Made by a program: the position numbers and the translations under genes. Below are positions 44,570-53,023 of a stretch of 60,779 nt of DNA, piece by piece. This stretch comes from RGIG3102 sp964369975 (GTDB lineage Bacteria; Bacillota; Clostridia; Oscillospirales; Ruminococcaceae), in assembly GCA_964369975.1 (NCBI GenBank), contig CAYJFZ010000010.1, positions 1 to 60,779 on the forward strand, given 5' to 3'. The notes below the pieces were generated by a model that was not told the origin of the DNA, did not search any database, and saw only the letters and a program-made list of their open reading frames with translations. The stretch's first letter is position 1. Every line of letters starts with the position of its first letter.

Positions 44570-45451
44570 ATGAAAAAGAATACAGCAATAATCCTTTTGA
44601 TTTTAGCGGCTATAATTTGGGGTGGCGGCTTTGTTGCTACAAAAATTGCCCTTGATAGCGGCTTGTCAGTAGGTATATTAAATAGCGTAAGAGGCTTAAT
44701 GTTTACCCTTTTAGTATTTGCATTTTTTCCAAAGCAGATACTTAATATGTCAAAAGCTCAATTAAGAATAGGCTTACTTGTAGGCGTATTTAATTTTTTA
44801 GGCTTTTTATTTCAATCAATGGGGGCACAGTACACAGCTCCTTCAAATTCATCATTTTTAACTACAACTAATGTAGTAATGGTGCCTTTATTAGCCTGGG
44901 CTATGTATAAGATAAAACCAAAACTGCAAAACTTTTTAGCTGTTGCAGTGTGTTTATTTGGTATGGCGATACTTTCAGGCTTATTTAATGCAGAATTTAT
45001 AGTTAATATAGGCGATGTGTATACTATTATCTGTGCATTATTCTTTGCTTTATCAATAGTAATGCTTGCAAAACCACCAGAAGGTGGACATTTTGCAGCA
45101 AGTGCTTTTTTATTAGGTCTTACTTTATTTATAGGCTCAAGTTTATACTTTATAGTTTTTGAAAAAGCGCAAGTGCCAACATTTGAAATTAGCGATGTGA
45201 TACTGCCTGTTATATATTTAGGAGTAGGCTCAAGCTTTATAGCTCAGACTCTGCAAGTTCTTGCACAAAAATATGTACCTGCTTCAACTGCGAGCTTAAT
45301 TTTATTATTAGAAGCTGTTTTTGGTAGTATATTTAGTATAGCTTGGGGCTTTGAGAGCTTTACAAGCAATCTATTAATAGGTGGCAGCTTAATTTTACTA
45401 AGTTTAGTATTGAGTGAAATTCCACTTATAAAACCTTCAAAACAAAAATAA
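44570..45451 (+). CDS. EamA/DMT-superfamily transporter
   Basis: Ten membrane helices are arranged as two five-helix EamA repeats (about 5-135 and 145-285), with the family-like IIWGGGFVATKIALD at the start and LILLLEAVFGSIFSIAWG in the second repeat. The substrate is unknown; relatives export amino acids or metabolites. I chose ATG 44570 because GAGGTG lies 4 bases upstream; ATG 44558 precedes this site. Confidence 0.9.
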   Translation: MKKNTAIILLILAAIIWGGGFVATKIALDSGLSVGILNSVRGLMFTLLVFAFFPKQILNMSKAQLRIGLLVGVFNFLGFLFQSMGAQYTAPSNSSFLTTTNVVMVPLLAWAMYKIKPKLQNFLAVAVCLFGMAILSGLFNAEFIVNIGDVYTIICALFFALSIVMLAKPPEGGHFAASAFLLGLTLFIGSSLYFIVFEKAQVPTFEISDVILPVIYLGVGSSFIAQTLQVLAQKYVPASTASLILLLEAVFGSIFSIAWGFESFTSNLLIGGSLILLSLVLSEIPLIKPSKQK

Positions 45452-45461
45452 TAATATTATA

Positions 45462-45490
45462 TTGACAATATCAGTTTTTTGTTGTATTAT
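45462..45490 (+). promoter_or_regulatory. Promoter of the GntR/ABC operon
   Basis: Consensus TTGACA (45462-45467), 17 bases, TATTAT (45485-45490). It starts 11 bases after the transporter stop. Confidence 0.82.
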
Positions 45491-45506
45491 TGTATTAAAT
45501 GATACA
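45491..45506 (+). promoter_or_regulatory. YtrA-type GntR operator
   Basis: The palindrome TGTAT-N6-ATACA directly follows the -10 box and covers the start point. GntR regulators of the YtrA group commonly bind AT-rich TGTA...TACA palindromes, and the first gene encodes such a protein. Confidence 0.7.
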
Positions 45507-45527
45507 TACAACGAAGGAGGAGTGAGA

Positions 45528-45887
45528 ATGGCATGGAAGTTTTCAGATAGCAAGCCGATTTATATTCAAGTAGCAGATATTTTAACTATGGATATAATTA
45601 GGGGAGCATATTCTTTAGGACAAAGATTTCCCTCTGTAAGAGATTTAGCCTCTGCTGCTAATATTAATCCTAATACAATGCAAAGAGCCTTAAGCGAGCT
45701 TGAGGAAAAAAATATTTTGGTTTCACAGGGTACTAACGGTAGATTAGTAACAGATGATGAGGGCTTAATACAAAAATTAAAAAATGATATTATCAACGAT
45801 AAGTTCTTTTCTTTTTATAAAGAAGTAAGAGGTATGGGGCTTTCAAAAACTGATATTATAAATTACATTAATAGTTTGGAGGAGTAA
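45528..45887 (+). CDS. GntR-family regulator, YtrA subfamily
   Basis: At 119 aa this is the short YtrA type: a GntR winged helix (about residues 8-75) with PIYIQVADILTMDIIRGAYS and LASAANINPNTMQRALSELE, and a short C-terminal helix pair. ATG 45528 follows GGAGGAG; the frame upstream overlaps the promoter. It lies one base before the ABC ATPase gene and most likely represses its own operon, as YtrA does in response to wall-active antibiotics in Bacillus. Confidence 0.93.
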   Translation: MAWKFSDSKPIYIQVADILTMDIIRGAYSLGQRFPSVRDLASAANINPNTMQRALSELEEKNILVSQGTNGRLVTDDEGLIQKLKNDIINDKFFSFYKEVRGMGLSKTDIINYINSLEE

Positions 45888-45888
45888 A

Positions 45889-46587
45889 ATGCAACCATTA
45901 ATACAAGCAAAAAGCCTTGTTAAAATGTATGGAAACAAGGTAGCGCTGGATAATGTTTTTCTTAATTTATACAGCGGAAATATAGTAGGGCTTTTAGGGC
46001 CTAACGGAAGTGGTAAAACAACACTTATTAAATTAATAGTAGGTTTATTAACACCTACACAAGGAAGCGTGAGCATTGACGGAATGCTTCCAGGGCCAAA
46101 AACAAAGGAAATAATTGCGTATTTGCCTGATAAAGAAATTTTACAAGGGAATATGGAAGTTATTAGCATTGTTGAAATGTTTCGTGATTTCTATCAAGAC
46201 TTTAGATTAGAGTTAGCTTACGAAATGCTTAACGGCTTAGGAATTGACCCTAATCAAAAATATAAAAGCCTATCAAAAGGAATGAAAGAAAAAGTACAGT
46301 TAGTATTAGTGATGAGTAGGAATGCTAAAGTGTATTTATTAGATGAGCCTATAGGTGGCGTTGACCCAGCTTCAAGGGAATACATATTAAATACAATAAT
46401 TAAAAACTATAACCCAGACTCATTAGTTTTAATTTCAACTCATTTAATTGCTGATATTGAAAGCGTATTAGACCAAGTTATCTTTATTCAAGATGGTAAA
46501 ATAGGCCTTGTGTCAACAGTTGATGATATTAGAAACACACATCAAAAAAGTGTTGATGAATATTTTAGGGAGGTATACAGATGTTAA
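45889..46587 (+). CDS. ABC transporter ATP-binding protein
   Basis: Walker A is GLLGPNGSGKTTL near residue 38. The signature is LSKGMKEKVQL (a variant of LSGGQ common in this exporter group) near 130, and Walker B is VYLLDEPIGGVD near 152. The H-loop is STHL. The ATPase powers the membrane partner that overlaps it by seven bases. The Bacillus YtrB group and bacteriocin or lantibiotic exporters are the closest in layout. Confidence 0.94.
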   Translation: MQPLIQAKSLVKMYGNKVALDNVFLNLYSGNIVGLLGPNGSGKTTLIKLIVGLLTPTQGSVSIDGMLPGPKTKEIIAYLPDKEILQGNMEVISIVEMFRDFYQDFRLELAYEMLNGLGIDPNQKYKSLSKGMKEKVQLVLVMSRNAKVYLLDEPIGGVDPASREYILNTIIKNYNPDSLVLISTHLIADIESVLDQVIFIQDGKIGLVSTVDDIRNTHQKSVDEYFREVYRC

Positions 46588-47333
46588 GCAAATTATTAAA
46601 ATATGAAATTCGTGATACCTTTAAATTCTTCGTGCCTTTTTATGGCGTAGGCTTATTATTAATAGCTGTTGCAAGTGTGTGGACTAAGATGAACATCGAC
46701 TCGCCCGAAATTTTAAGCAATGAGTATATGGCTTTAATTAGCATAACTTTAGGTGTGGCTGTTGTTATAACATTTACTGCGATTTTTTCAGCTGTAAGTA
46801 TATTCATCATTACAAGATTTTATAAAAATATGGTGGGTACAGAAGGCTATTTTATGCATAGCTTACCTGTAAGTGCTCATTCATTAGTTATATCAAAACT
46901 TATATCTTCAGCAATTTTAATTTTAGTTAATGTTGTTTATGTAATTGTGGCAATACTTATTTTTGTAGCAGTTATGGACTATACTTTAATTGGAGTTTTC
47001 TTTGAAGATTACTTTATGGAAGTAATAGAGTTTATTTTTACAACTGACTTTTTACCTACAATATTAACAAGTGTAGCAAGTAGTATCTTAGTGATATACT
47101 TAAGTATTTGTTTAGGCAGTAACTTTAAAAATAAAGTTATTGGCGGTGTTGTATGTTATGTGTTAATTTTAATAGCACAAAGTTTTGTGGTAGGCTTTCT
47201 TTCAATAATATTTGGTATTGAAATATTTGATGATGGCTATCAAACATTTTCTAATGTTATAAATGTATTAACAGCGGCAGTTTCATACTTTTTATCAGTA
47301 CATATATTAACTAATAAGTTGAATTTGGAATAG
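46581..47333 (+). CDS. ABC transporter permease
   Basis: This 250-aa protein has six hydrophobic segments (about 16-34, 55-80, 105-130, 155-180, 195-220, 228-245). The first 60 residues, with LKYEIRDTFKFFVPFYG, are typical of ABC-2 permeases of bacitracin/YtrA-type operons. The seven-base overlap with the ATPase gene shows coupling. The substrate is not visible in the sequence. Confidence 0.85.
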   Translation: MLSKLLKYEIRDTFKFFVPFYGVGLLLIAVASVWTKMNIDSPEILSNEYMALISITLGVAVVITFTAIFSAVSIFIITRFYKNMVGTEGYFMHSLPVSAHSLVISKLISSAILILVNVVYVIVAILIFVAVMDYTLIGVFFEDYFMEVIEFIFTTDFLPTILTSVASSILVIYLSICLGSNFKNKVIGGVVCYVLILIAQSFVVGFLSIIFGIEIFDDGYQTFSNVINVLTAAVSYFLSVHILTNKLNLE

Positions 47334-47358
47334 TATAATAAATTTTATATAGAAACTA

Positions 47359-47394
47359 AAAAAGAGACAATGCGAATAAGCATTGTTTCTTTTT
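47359..47394 (+). terminator. Terminator of the GntR/ABC operon
   Basis: Stem AAAGAGACAATGC/GCATTGTTTCTTT with a loop of about 6 bases, then TTAATTTT. Confidence 0.85.
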
Positions 47395-47493
47395 AATTTT
47401 TGTATTTAGTTGAAGTATGTTAAATTTTAAAAACAGTATTATTTATATAGATTGTTAAAAGCATCTGTTATAAAATAGGAGACTTTGGAAGTG

Positions 47494-48288
47494 TTAAAAT
47501 TTTAGACAAGATTTTAATTCGTCTATACTGAGATACTGACCATCAATTTTTCGATGTAGCATAGAGTGGCAGTTAGGGCAAATGGGTATTAGGTCGTTAA
47601 TAGGATCAACTTGGTATTCTTCACTGATTTCGTGAAGAGCGACAATGTGATGGACATGAATAAATCCTTTACCAACTTTGCCGTATTTATCTAAAAAGTT
47701 TAAGTTACAAACTTGACAGGTACAACCATAATGTTCAAGACATTTATTACGAGCGTCTGCGTTTCGCTCATATTTATTTACAGTGATAGTTGTAACTGCC
47801 CCCTCGTAATATTTGTCTAATTTACTTATAGCAATTGTATCATAAATGTCATCTTGTGATTCTATTAAAATTGAATGTAAGAGAGTAGATTGGTTGATTA
47901 TCCACTCAAACCAAGAATCATCGTTCAAAGCACTATTAAATGGAACTGCTATAATTATTCGCATTGATTTTGATGAAGGCTTATCATCAAATGAAAAAAT
48001 AGGGTTGTGTAAAAGTTTGGTTTTTAAATATGAAAAAAGTGCATTATCGAATCTAATATATAATTCTGAACTAATTGTATTTTTGCTTAAACTTCTTCTA
48101 ATTACAATATGATGTTCAGAAGAACCATACTTCAAATCAATATAGTTCTTAGTGCTTGGCTTAGCTAAAGTGAATGAACTATTAATGTTTGAAAGTTTTT
48201 CGAAATAATCTTTAAACTTTGTCCAAAAAGAAAAGTAATATGTAGAATTGTTAATATTAATAATAGAGTTAGATTCCACAATGTTCAT
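47494..48288 (-). CDS. HNH endonuclease with DUF4268-like N-terminal domain
   Basis: The N-terminal 150 residues, with YYFSFWTKFKDYFEKL and SELYIRFDNALFSYL, resemble DUF4268, a domain linked to restriction systems. The C-terminal 90 residues hold an HNH nuclease of McrA type: CTCQVCNLNF, HVHHIVAL, then a conserved Asn (NDLIPICPNCH) and CPNCHSMLH, giving zinc pairs CxxC/CxxC and the catalytic HH and H. No methyltransferase or other restriction gene is adjacent, so it may act alone as a modification-dependent nuclease. RBS GGAGG precedes the start. Confidence 0.75.
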   Translation of the reverse strand: MNIVESNSIININNSTYYFSFWTKFKDYFEKLSNINSSFTLAKPSTKNYIDLKYGSSEHHIVIRRSLSKNTISSELYIRFDNALFSYLKTKLLHNPIFSFDDKPSSKSMRIIIAVPFNSALNDDSWFEWIINQSTLLHSILIESQDDIYDTIAISKLDKYYEGAVTTITVNKYERNADARNKCLEHYGCTCQVCNLNFLDKYGKVGKGFIHVHHIVALHEISEEYQVDPINDLIPICPNCHSMLHRKIDGQYLSIDELKSCLKF

Positions 48289-48345
48289 AATGATACCTCC
48301 AATTAAATATAGTTATATTATAACATATGTGATTCATAAATACGA

Positions 48346-48465
48346 GTATTGACTGAAGAACTTTTAAATTCAGTGCAAGAAAGAGTGAAGATTTTAATAT
48401 ACACCTATATAAATAAAATAGGCGAAGTATTAAAAACAGAATAATCAACAGCAAGAGGGTTAGCG
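48346..48465 (+). pseudogene. Possible remnant of a small HTH-like gene
   Basis: A plus-strand frame (TTG 48349) reads LTEELLNSVQERVKILIYTY INKIGEVLKTE, meets a TAA, and continues in frame as STARGLAKRVSK into the terminator stem. The ERV...E-x-TAR-x-LAKR-x-SK pattern distantly resembles the HTH of SpoIIID-type regulators. This is a weak call; it may be chance. Confidence 0.25.
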
Positions 48466-48495
48466 AAAAGGGTTTCCAAAACGGAAACCCTTTTT
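48466..48495. terminator. Bidirectional intrinsic terminator
   Basis: Stem AAAAGGGTTTCC/GGAAACCCTTTT with an AAAAC loop. It serves the M28 peptidase gene, which ends just after it on the minus strand. Confidence 0.88.
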
Positions 48496-48500
48496 AAAAT

Positions 48501-49823
48501 TTATTTATACTTTAAATGTTTTTCTTCTTTGTTTTTTTCTTCTTTTTTTTCTTTTTCTTCTAATTCTTTTAATTCTTTTTTGAATAGATATTTTTCTAAT
48601 TTTTCTTCTATTTCTTTTGGCACTTCTCGTTTTTGTGGGAAAACTGCTGAATTTATTATAAGTTCACTAAATTCTAAAACTGGAGCAGTTAAAGCGTGTA
48701 GGCCTTCTTCGCTTAAATATTCCATAGTATCGTGGCTTGTATGTATAAAAGTAGAGCCTGGTGTACCAAATCTCATAAAGTTTATCCCTGGAATTCCATT
48801 ATCAGCAAAAGGAATAGAGTCGCTTGAGTAGACATCTTGCTTTACTTCTATTGCATAGCCTTTAGTTTTCATATACATATCGCAGAATGCTGTTAATTCT
48901 TTTGAAGCTGTTACGCTGCATACATTAGCGCCTAAAACAGCAGCACCTACATCAACATTTATCATAAATATATGGTCTTTTAATTCTTCTTCATTTGCCT
49001 TAACATAGGCTTTACTTCCGCAAAGTCCTATTTCTTCTGAGCCAAACCATGCAAATTTTAAAGTTCTTTTAGGTGGATTTTCCATAAAATGCTTATACAT
49101 TTCCATGATTATTACAGAGCCTGCGGCATTATCAAAAACACCTTTAGAAAACTCTGTTGAGTCGTAGTGAGCGCCTATACAAATAACTTCATCTGGTTTT
49201 GCTGTACCTTTAATAGTTGATATAACATTGTGTGAAGTTGGGTGTGTAGTTTTACCTTTAACTTTAATTCTTGCTTTAGTAGCGTTATTTTTAACTATAT
49301 CAAAAGCATCGTGAATTAGCATATGAACAGCTGGCATATTACCAAATTTTAAAACTTGCTCTCTTAAAGTTCTTGTAAAGAAATCACTTTCTTGTCTATT
49401 TTCTTTAAGGCTTCCTGAAAAGCTAACAATAGCTGCAACTCCTGCTTCTATTAACATTTTATAAGTTGGAAGTCTTAAGTAGCCATTTAATAACACGATT
49501 TTTCCTTTTGCATCACATAAGTTAACTTCATTAACATTTTCAACATATAAAAAATCAGCTGTTAAGCCATCTTCATCAGTGTTTAAACAGCATTTATATC
49601 CTGTTACTTCGTATGTTTTTTTGTAAGGCTCTAAGATTTCAAATTCTGCTACTTCGATTTCGCCATCTGTTATTTCAAATGGTACTAAATCGCAATTACC
49701 ACCTGCTGCCTCAATTTCTCTTTTGATTAAATTTGCCGCTCTTAATTCATCCGCGCTACCTGCTAATCTTTCAAATTCAAATTCTTTTAGGTAGTTAAAT
49801 GCTCTTTTTTTGTCGATGCTCAT
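48501..49823 (-). CDS. M28-family zinc aminopeptidase with PA-type insert
   Basis: Residues about 20-195 include a PA-like domain. The M28 catalytic core has CIGAHYDSTEFS near 228 (His/Asp), VFDNAAGS near 242, the catalytic Glu in FGSEEIGLCGS near 270, Asp in NVDVGAAVLG near 297 and His in FIHTSHDT near 372. The C-terminal 60 residues are a highly charged Lys/Glu tail of low complexity, not seen in the core family. No signal peptide is seen, so it is cytosolic. It probably removes N-terminal residues from peptides. Confidence 0.92.
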   Translation of the reverse strand: MSIDKKRAFNYLKEFEFERLAGSADELRAANLIKREIEAAGGNCDLVPFEITDGEIEVAEFEILEPYKKTYEVTGYKCCLNTDEDGLTADFLYVENVNEVNLCDAKGKIVLLNGYLRLPTYKMLIEAGVAAIVSFSGSLKENRQESDFFTRTLREQVLKFGNMPAVHMLIHDAFDIVKNNATKARIKVKGKTTHPTSHNVISTIKGTAKPDEVICIGAHYDSTEFSKGVFDNAAGSVIIMEMYKHFMENPPKRTLKFAWFGSEEIGLCGSKAYVKANEEELKDHIFMINVDVGAAVLGANVCSVTASKELTAFCDMYMKTKGYAIEVKQDVYSSDSIPFADNGIPGINFMRFGTPGSTFIHTSHDTMEYLSEEGLHALTAPVLEFSELIINSAVFPQKREVPKEIEEKLEKYLFKKELKELEEKEKKEEKNKEEKHLKYK

Positions 49824-49914
49824 TATTGTCTCCTTTGTTTTTGTTTATTTTTAAAATTATAACATTATTAAAATTTTGTGTCAAACGAATATTATAGTAT
49901 AAACACTGCGTTTT

Positions 49915-50190
49915 TTATATTAACTCAACTGTAACAAATACATCATCACCGATAGTTTTGTTTAAATCATTTCTTATGCTTTTTAGTATGCCTAAGATAT
50001 AGCAAATTGAGCCGTCTTTATTTTTAAGGCCCATATTTACAACACTGCCTGTGTAGGGGATGCCATCAAAGGTGGCTGATACTTTTATCCTGCCTTTGTT
50101 AAATAGTTTTTTTATATCATAAGGGAAAACAACATAGGCGCCACCACCACTTGCAGCCATTATTTTAGTAGAATATTCAAAATAAGTCAT
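49915..50190 (-). CDS. DUF1905-like small protein
   Basis: This 91-aa protein fits DUF1905: GGGAYVVFPYDIKKLF near 15, KVSATFDGIPYTGSVVNMG near 37 and the IRNDLNKTIGDDVFVTVEL ending. The DUF1905 fold is a small beta barrel; function unknown. It lies 8 bases downstream of the DUF1801 gene and in one transcript with hemW. Confidence 0.85.
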   Translation of the reverse strand: MTYFEYSTKIMAASGGGAYVVFPYDIKKLFNKGRIKVSATFDGIPYTGSVVNMGLKNKDGSICYILGILKSIRNDLNKTIGDDVFVTVELI

Positions 50191-50198
50191 ATTTTCTC

Positions 50199-50537
50199 CT
50201 ATTTTAAGGCTTCATCAATGCCTTTATATATAGCCTCGTATGGTAACTCTCTTTTGTAGCTAAAATTTACACAGCCCTTTAAGGCTCTGCAATAAGGTGT
50301 ATTCTCTGCTACTTTTTTAACAGCGCTACTTTTTCCAAAATACACAGATATATAATGCTTTCTACAGCCTATACCAACATAAGAGTCATTTAATTTCCAT
50401 GTTGGGATATGAGATTTTTCTGAATAATATTCATCGAACTTTGCGTCTTTAAAATTGGTTTTGATGTAGTTAATTAGTGGTTGTACTTTGTTTTGGCTTG
50501 CCTCATCAACTAAATTTAAAAAATTTTCTATTGGCAT
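50199..50537 (-). CDS. DUF1801-like small protein (YdhG/YjhX type)
   Basis: This 112-aa protein resembles DUF1801: IPTWKLNDSYVGIGCRKHYISVYFG followed by GCVNFSYKRELPYEAI at the end. Family members are small, single-domain, and of unknown function. It lies 10 bases after hemW and 8 before the DUF1905 gene. Confidence 0.8.
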   Translation of the reverse strand: MPIENFLNLVDEASQNKVQPLINYIKTNFKDAKFDEYYSEKSHIPTWKLNDSYVGIGCRKHYISVYFGKSSAVKKVAENTPYCRALKGCVNFSYKRELPYEAIYKGIDEALK

Positions 50538-50547
50538 AATAACTCCT

Positions 50548-51621
50548 TTAATCTAAGATTAGATTTATTATTGTGTTTTGAACTAAAAATCCTTTTGCTG
50601 TAAGGGATAAATTATCACTCGTTAGTATACAGTAGCCCTCTTTTTGTAAGGCTTTTAGCTTTTGGATAGTGGAAGTGGGGATAGTGATATTATACTCATT
50701 TAATAAATGAGTAAACGATAGACCTGTTTTTAAGCGAAGGCTTAGCATAATATAATCACTGGCTGTGACTGCTTCATCTTCTATGATGGTAGCATTATTT
50801 ATAAACTGGGTTAAATCGTTTTTATAGTAATGTCTTTTGCCATTAATACAGCTATGGGCAGAAGGACCAAAGCCGATGTAGTTTTTTAGTTGCCAGTAGC
50901 TTTTATTATGCCTGCTTTCAAAGTTTGGCTTTGAGTAGTTTGATATTTCATATTGTATATAGCCTGCTTTTTCTAAGTAGTCAGTGGCATATAAATAAAA
51001 ATCTGCACTTTCATCTTCACTTGGAAGATTCTCAAAATCTGTATTATAAAACTCTGTACCTTCTTCAATTTTTAGCATATAGCAAGAGATGTGTTTTACA
51101 TCGTTTTCTATAAAAAAATCAAGGGTGTCTTTAAGTTCTTTATTTGTATAATTAGGTAGGGCTATCATAATATCGCAGCTGATATTTTTAAAGCCTATTT
51201 TTTTTGCATTATCTAAGGTGGATTTTACGCTATCGTTAGTGTGAACTCTGCCTAAGGTTTTTAAAGAAGAATCAAGGACTGTTTGCACTCCTAAAGATAA
51301 ACGATTTATCCCCACCTTATAAAAATCTTCTAATTTTTTAAGTGTCAAGGTTTCAGGGTTTGCCTCAAGAGTAATTTCTGTGTTTTCATCTATTGGCAGT
51401 AAAGCTAAAATTTCTTTTACTTGTTTTGCACTTAATAAACTCGGAGTGCCACCGCCAAAATAGACAGTGGGGCAATAAGTTAAAGTATACTTTTGTATTT
51501 CTCTTTTAAGGGCTATTATATATTCATCGCTCACAAAACAATGGCCACCGAGAGTGTAAAAATTACAGTAATGGCATCTTGATAAGCAAAAAGGGATGTG
51601 GATATATACAGAAGAAATCAT
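50548..51621 (-). CDS. hemW: Radical-SAM heme chaperone HemW
   Basis: This 357-aa protein has the radical SAM cluster motif HIPFCLSRCHYCNFY (Cys-x3-Cys-x2-Cys), a GGGTPSLL near residue 57, the glycine-rich SLGVQTVLDSSL near 130 and the HemW C-terminal helical domain. It binds heme and [4Fe-4S] and delivers heme; it is often annotated as coproporphyrinogen III oxidase-like, but lacks that activity. It begins the three-gene minus-strand operon and is divergent from hrcA, whereas in many Firmicutes it precedes hrcA on the same strand. Confidence 0.9.
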   Translation of the reverse strand: MISSVYIHIPFCLSRCHYCNFYTLGGHCFVSDEYIIALKREIQKYTLTYCPTVYFGGGTPSLLSAKQVKEILALLPIDENTEITLEANPETLTLKKLEDFYKVGINRLSLGVQTVLDSSLKTLGRVHTNDSVKSTLDNAKKIGFKNISCDIMIALPNYTNKELKDTLDFFIENDVKHISCYMLKIEEGTEFYNTDFENLPSEDESADFYLYATDYLEKAGYIQYEISNYSKPNFESRHNKSYWQLKNYIGFGPSAHSCINGKRHYYKNDLTQFINNATIIEDEAVTASDYIMLSLRLKTGLSFTHLLNEYNITIPTSTIQKLKALQKEGYCILTSDNLSLTAKGFLVQNTIINLILD

Positions 51622-51727
51622 AATATCTCCTTTGTTTTTTATTTATTTAATTGTATAGTATTACGAAAATTTTATCAAGGAAAACTTTACTATATATAGT
51701 TAATATAAGTTCAATAAAATAAAATAG

Positions 51728-51844
51728 GCATCTCTACCATTAGATAATATTAGCAAAGCTAATATTTCTAAGAATGTAGAAAAAACCTCTTTTGTAAATA
51801 TTAATATACCAAAAGCCAATATAGATGTTAAGAGTCCTTTTTAA
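51728..51844 (+). pseudogene. Possible remnant or short ORF
   Basis: An open plus-strand frame of 38 codons ends at TAA 51842-51844. Its tail reads KNVEKTSFVNINIPKANIDV then KSPF. It has no ATG and no RBS. Its composition is Asn/Lys/Ile rich. It may be the C-terminus of a lost adhesin-like or surface protein, or chance. A small AATATTAGC-AAA-GCTAATATT hairpin lies within it. Confidence 0.2.
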
Positions 51845-51912
51845 ATGATATTACGGAAAATCTTAGATTTGTTAAAAAAATGTGAAAAAATATTTTTTTG
51901 ATAAAAAAGGTG

Positions 51913-51940
51913 TTGACAAAAATAAAAATATGCGTATAAT
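51913..51940 (+). promoter_or_regulatory. Promoter of the hrcA-grpE-dnaK cluster
   Basis: TTGACA (51913-51918), 16 bases, TATAAT (51935-51940), directly followed by the CIRCE operator. Confidence 0.88.
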
Positions 51941-51945
51941 AGTAA

Positions 51946-51972
51946 TTAGCAATCGATATAGCAGATTGCTAA
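51946..51972 (+). promoter_or_regulatory. CIRCE element (HrcA operator)
   Basis: The inverted repeat TTAGCAATC-N9-GATTGCTAA matches the CIRCE consensus TTAGCACTC-N9-GAGTGCTAA, with one change in each arm that keeps the palindrome. It lies over the transcription start, so HrcA represses its own operon. Confidence 0.95.
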
Positions 51973-51995
51973 AAAATGAAATCGGAGGCATGAAA

Positions 51996-53021
51996 ATGGA
52001 TATTTCAAAAAGACATAAAATGATACTTGAAGCGATAATTTCAATGTATTTACTTGAAAAAGAGCCAATTGCCTCAAATTCATTACTCAGCAATTTAGCC
52101 ATAGATGTTTCATCAGCAACACTTAGAAATGAAATGGCGTTATTGACAAAACTCGGCTATTTAGCCCAGCCACATGTGGCTGCCGGCAGGGTGCCGACGA
52201 ATAAGGCATATAGGTATTATGTTGAAAACATGGCGTTACCTAATAGTTTGCCACAAAGTCAAAAAGACTATATTAATGAAAGGTTTAACTTATTAGATTC
52301 TGATACGCAAAAACTTTTTCAAGGAACAGCAAGACTGTTTTCAGATTTATTTAAAGTCTGCGTTGTTATTTCTCAGCCTATGGATATAGATATGATGTTT
52401 GCAAACTTTATACTATTAAAAACTGGCAGATTTAATGTAGCAATAGTAGCTGTAACCTCTCAAGGTGATGTGCATACTCGCTCAGTTAGATTAAATACAG
52501 ACATAAGCGATGAAGAACTAAAGCAAGTTAGCGAATTTATAAATATGAAGCTATGCTTTGTAAACTATGCCGACATTGATAAAACTTACTACGACATGCT
52601 TTTAGAGAGATTTAAAAATGAAAACTTAGCCTTATCACAGGTATTAAGCGGAGTTTTAAACTTGATAAGTCAAGCAGGAGAGCAAAACTTATACATCAGC
52701 GGATATGAACATTTACTAAATGTTACGCACCAAGAAAAAGGAATAGCAAATTTATTACGCCTTTTATCTAATACTGAATTATTAAAAAGTATAGTTGTGC
52801 CAAAACAGCAAAATGTTAGTATAGTTTTTGCAGATGAGTTAATGATAGAGGATATAGAAAATGCCTGCTTTATATCTACAAACCTTTATGGGCAAAGTGG
52901 TGTAAGGGGTACATTCTCAATAATTAGTGCTCAAACGATAGATTATGAAAAAATGTTTTTATCAGTTGATTATTTTGCAAAACTTCTAACTGATACAATA
53001 ACAGGAAATGAAAGGGAATAA
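51996..53021 (+). CDS. hrcA: Heat-inducible transcription repressor HrcA
   Basis: This 341-aa protein has the N-terminal winged helix with RHKMILEAIISMYLLEKEPI and SSATLRNEMALLTKLGYL. The ending AGRVPTNKAYRYYVENM and the following GAF-like domain are typical of HrcA. I chose ATG 51996, 7 bases after GGAGG; ATG 51990 touches the RBS. The protein binds CIRCE at 51946-51972 and needs GroEL to stay active in Firmicutes. grpE follows by 2 bases. Confidence 0.96.
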   Translation: MDISKRHKMILEAIISMYLLEKEPIASNSLLSNLAIDVSSATLRNEMALLTKLGYLAQPHVAAGRVPTNKAYRYYVENMALPNSLPQSQKDYINERFNLLDSDTQKLFQGTARLFSDLFKVCVVISQPMDIDMMFANFILLKTGRFNVAIVAVTSQGDVHTRSVRLNTDISDEELKQVSEFINMKLCFVNYADIDKTYYDMLLERFKNENLALSQVLSGVLNLISQAGEQNLYISGYEHLLNVTHQEKGIANLLRLLSNTELLKSIVVPKQQNVSIVFADELMIEDIENACFISTNLYGQSGVRGTFSIISAQTIDYEKMFLSVDYFAKLLTDTITGNERE

Positions 53022-53023
53022 TA

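Noticed and set aside
51749..51770. AATATTAGC-AAA-GCTAATATT hairpin as a terminator
   Set aside because: It has no T tract, and no gene ends just before it on either strand.
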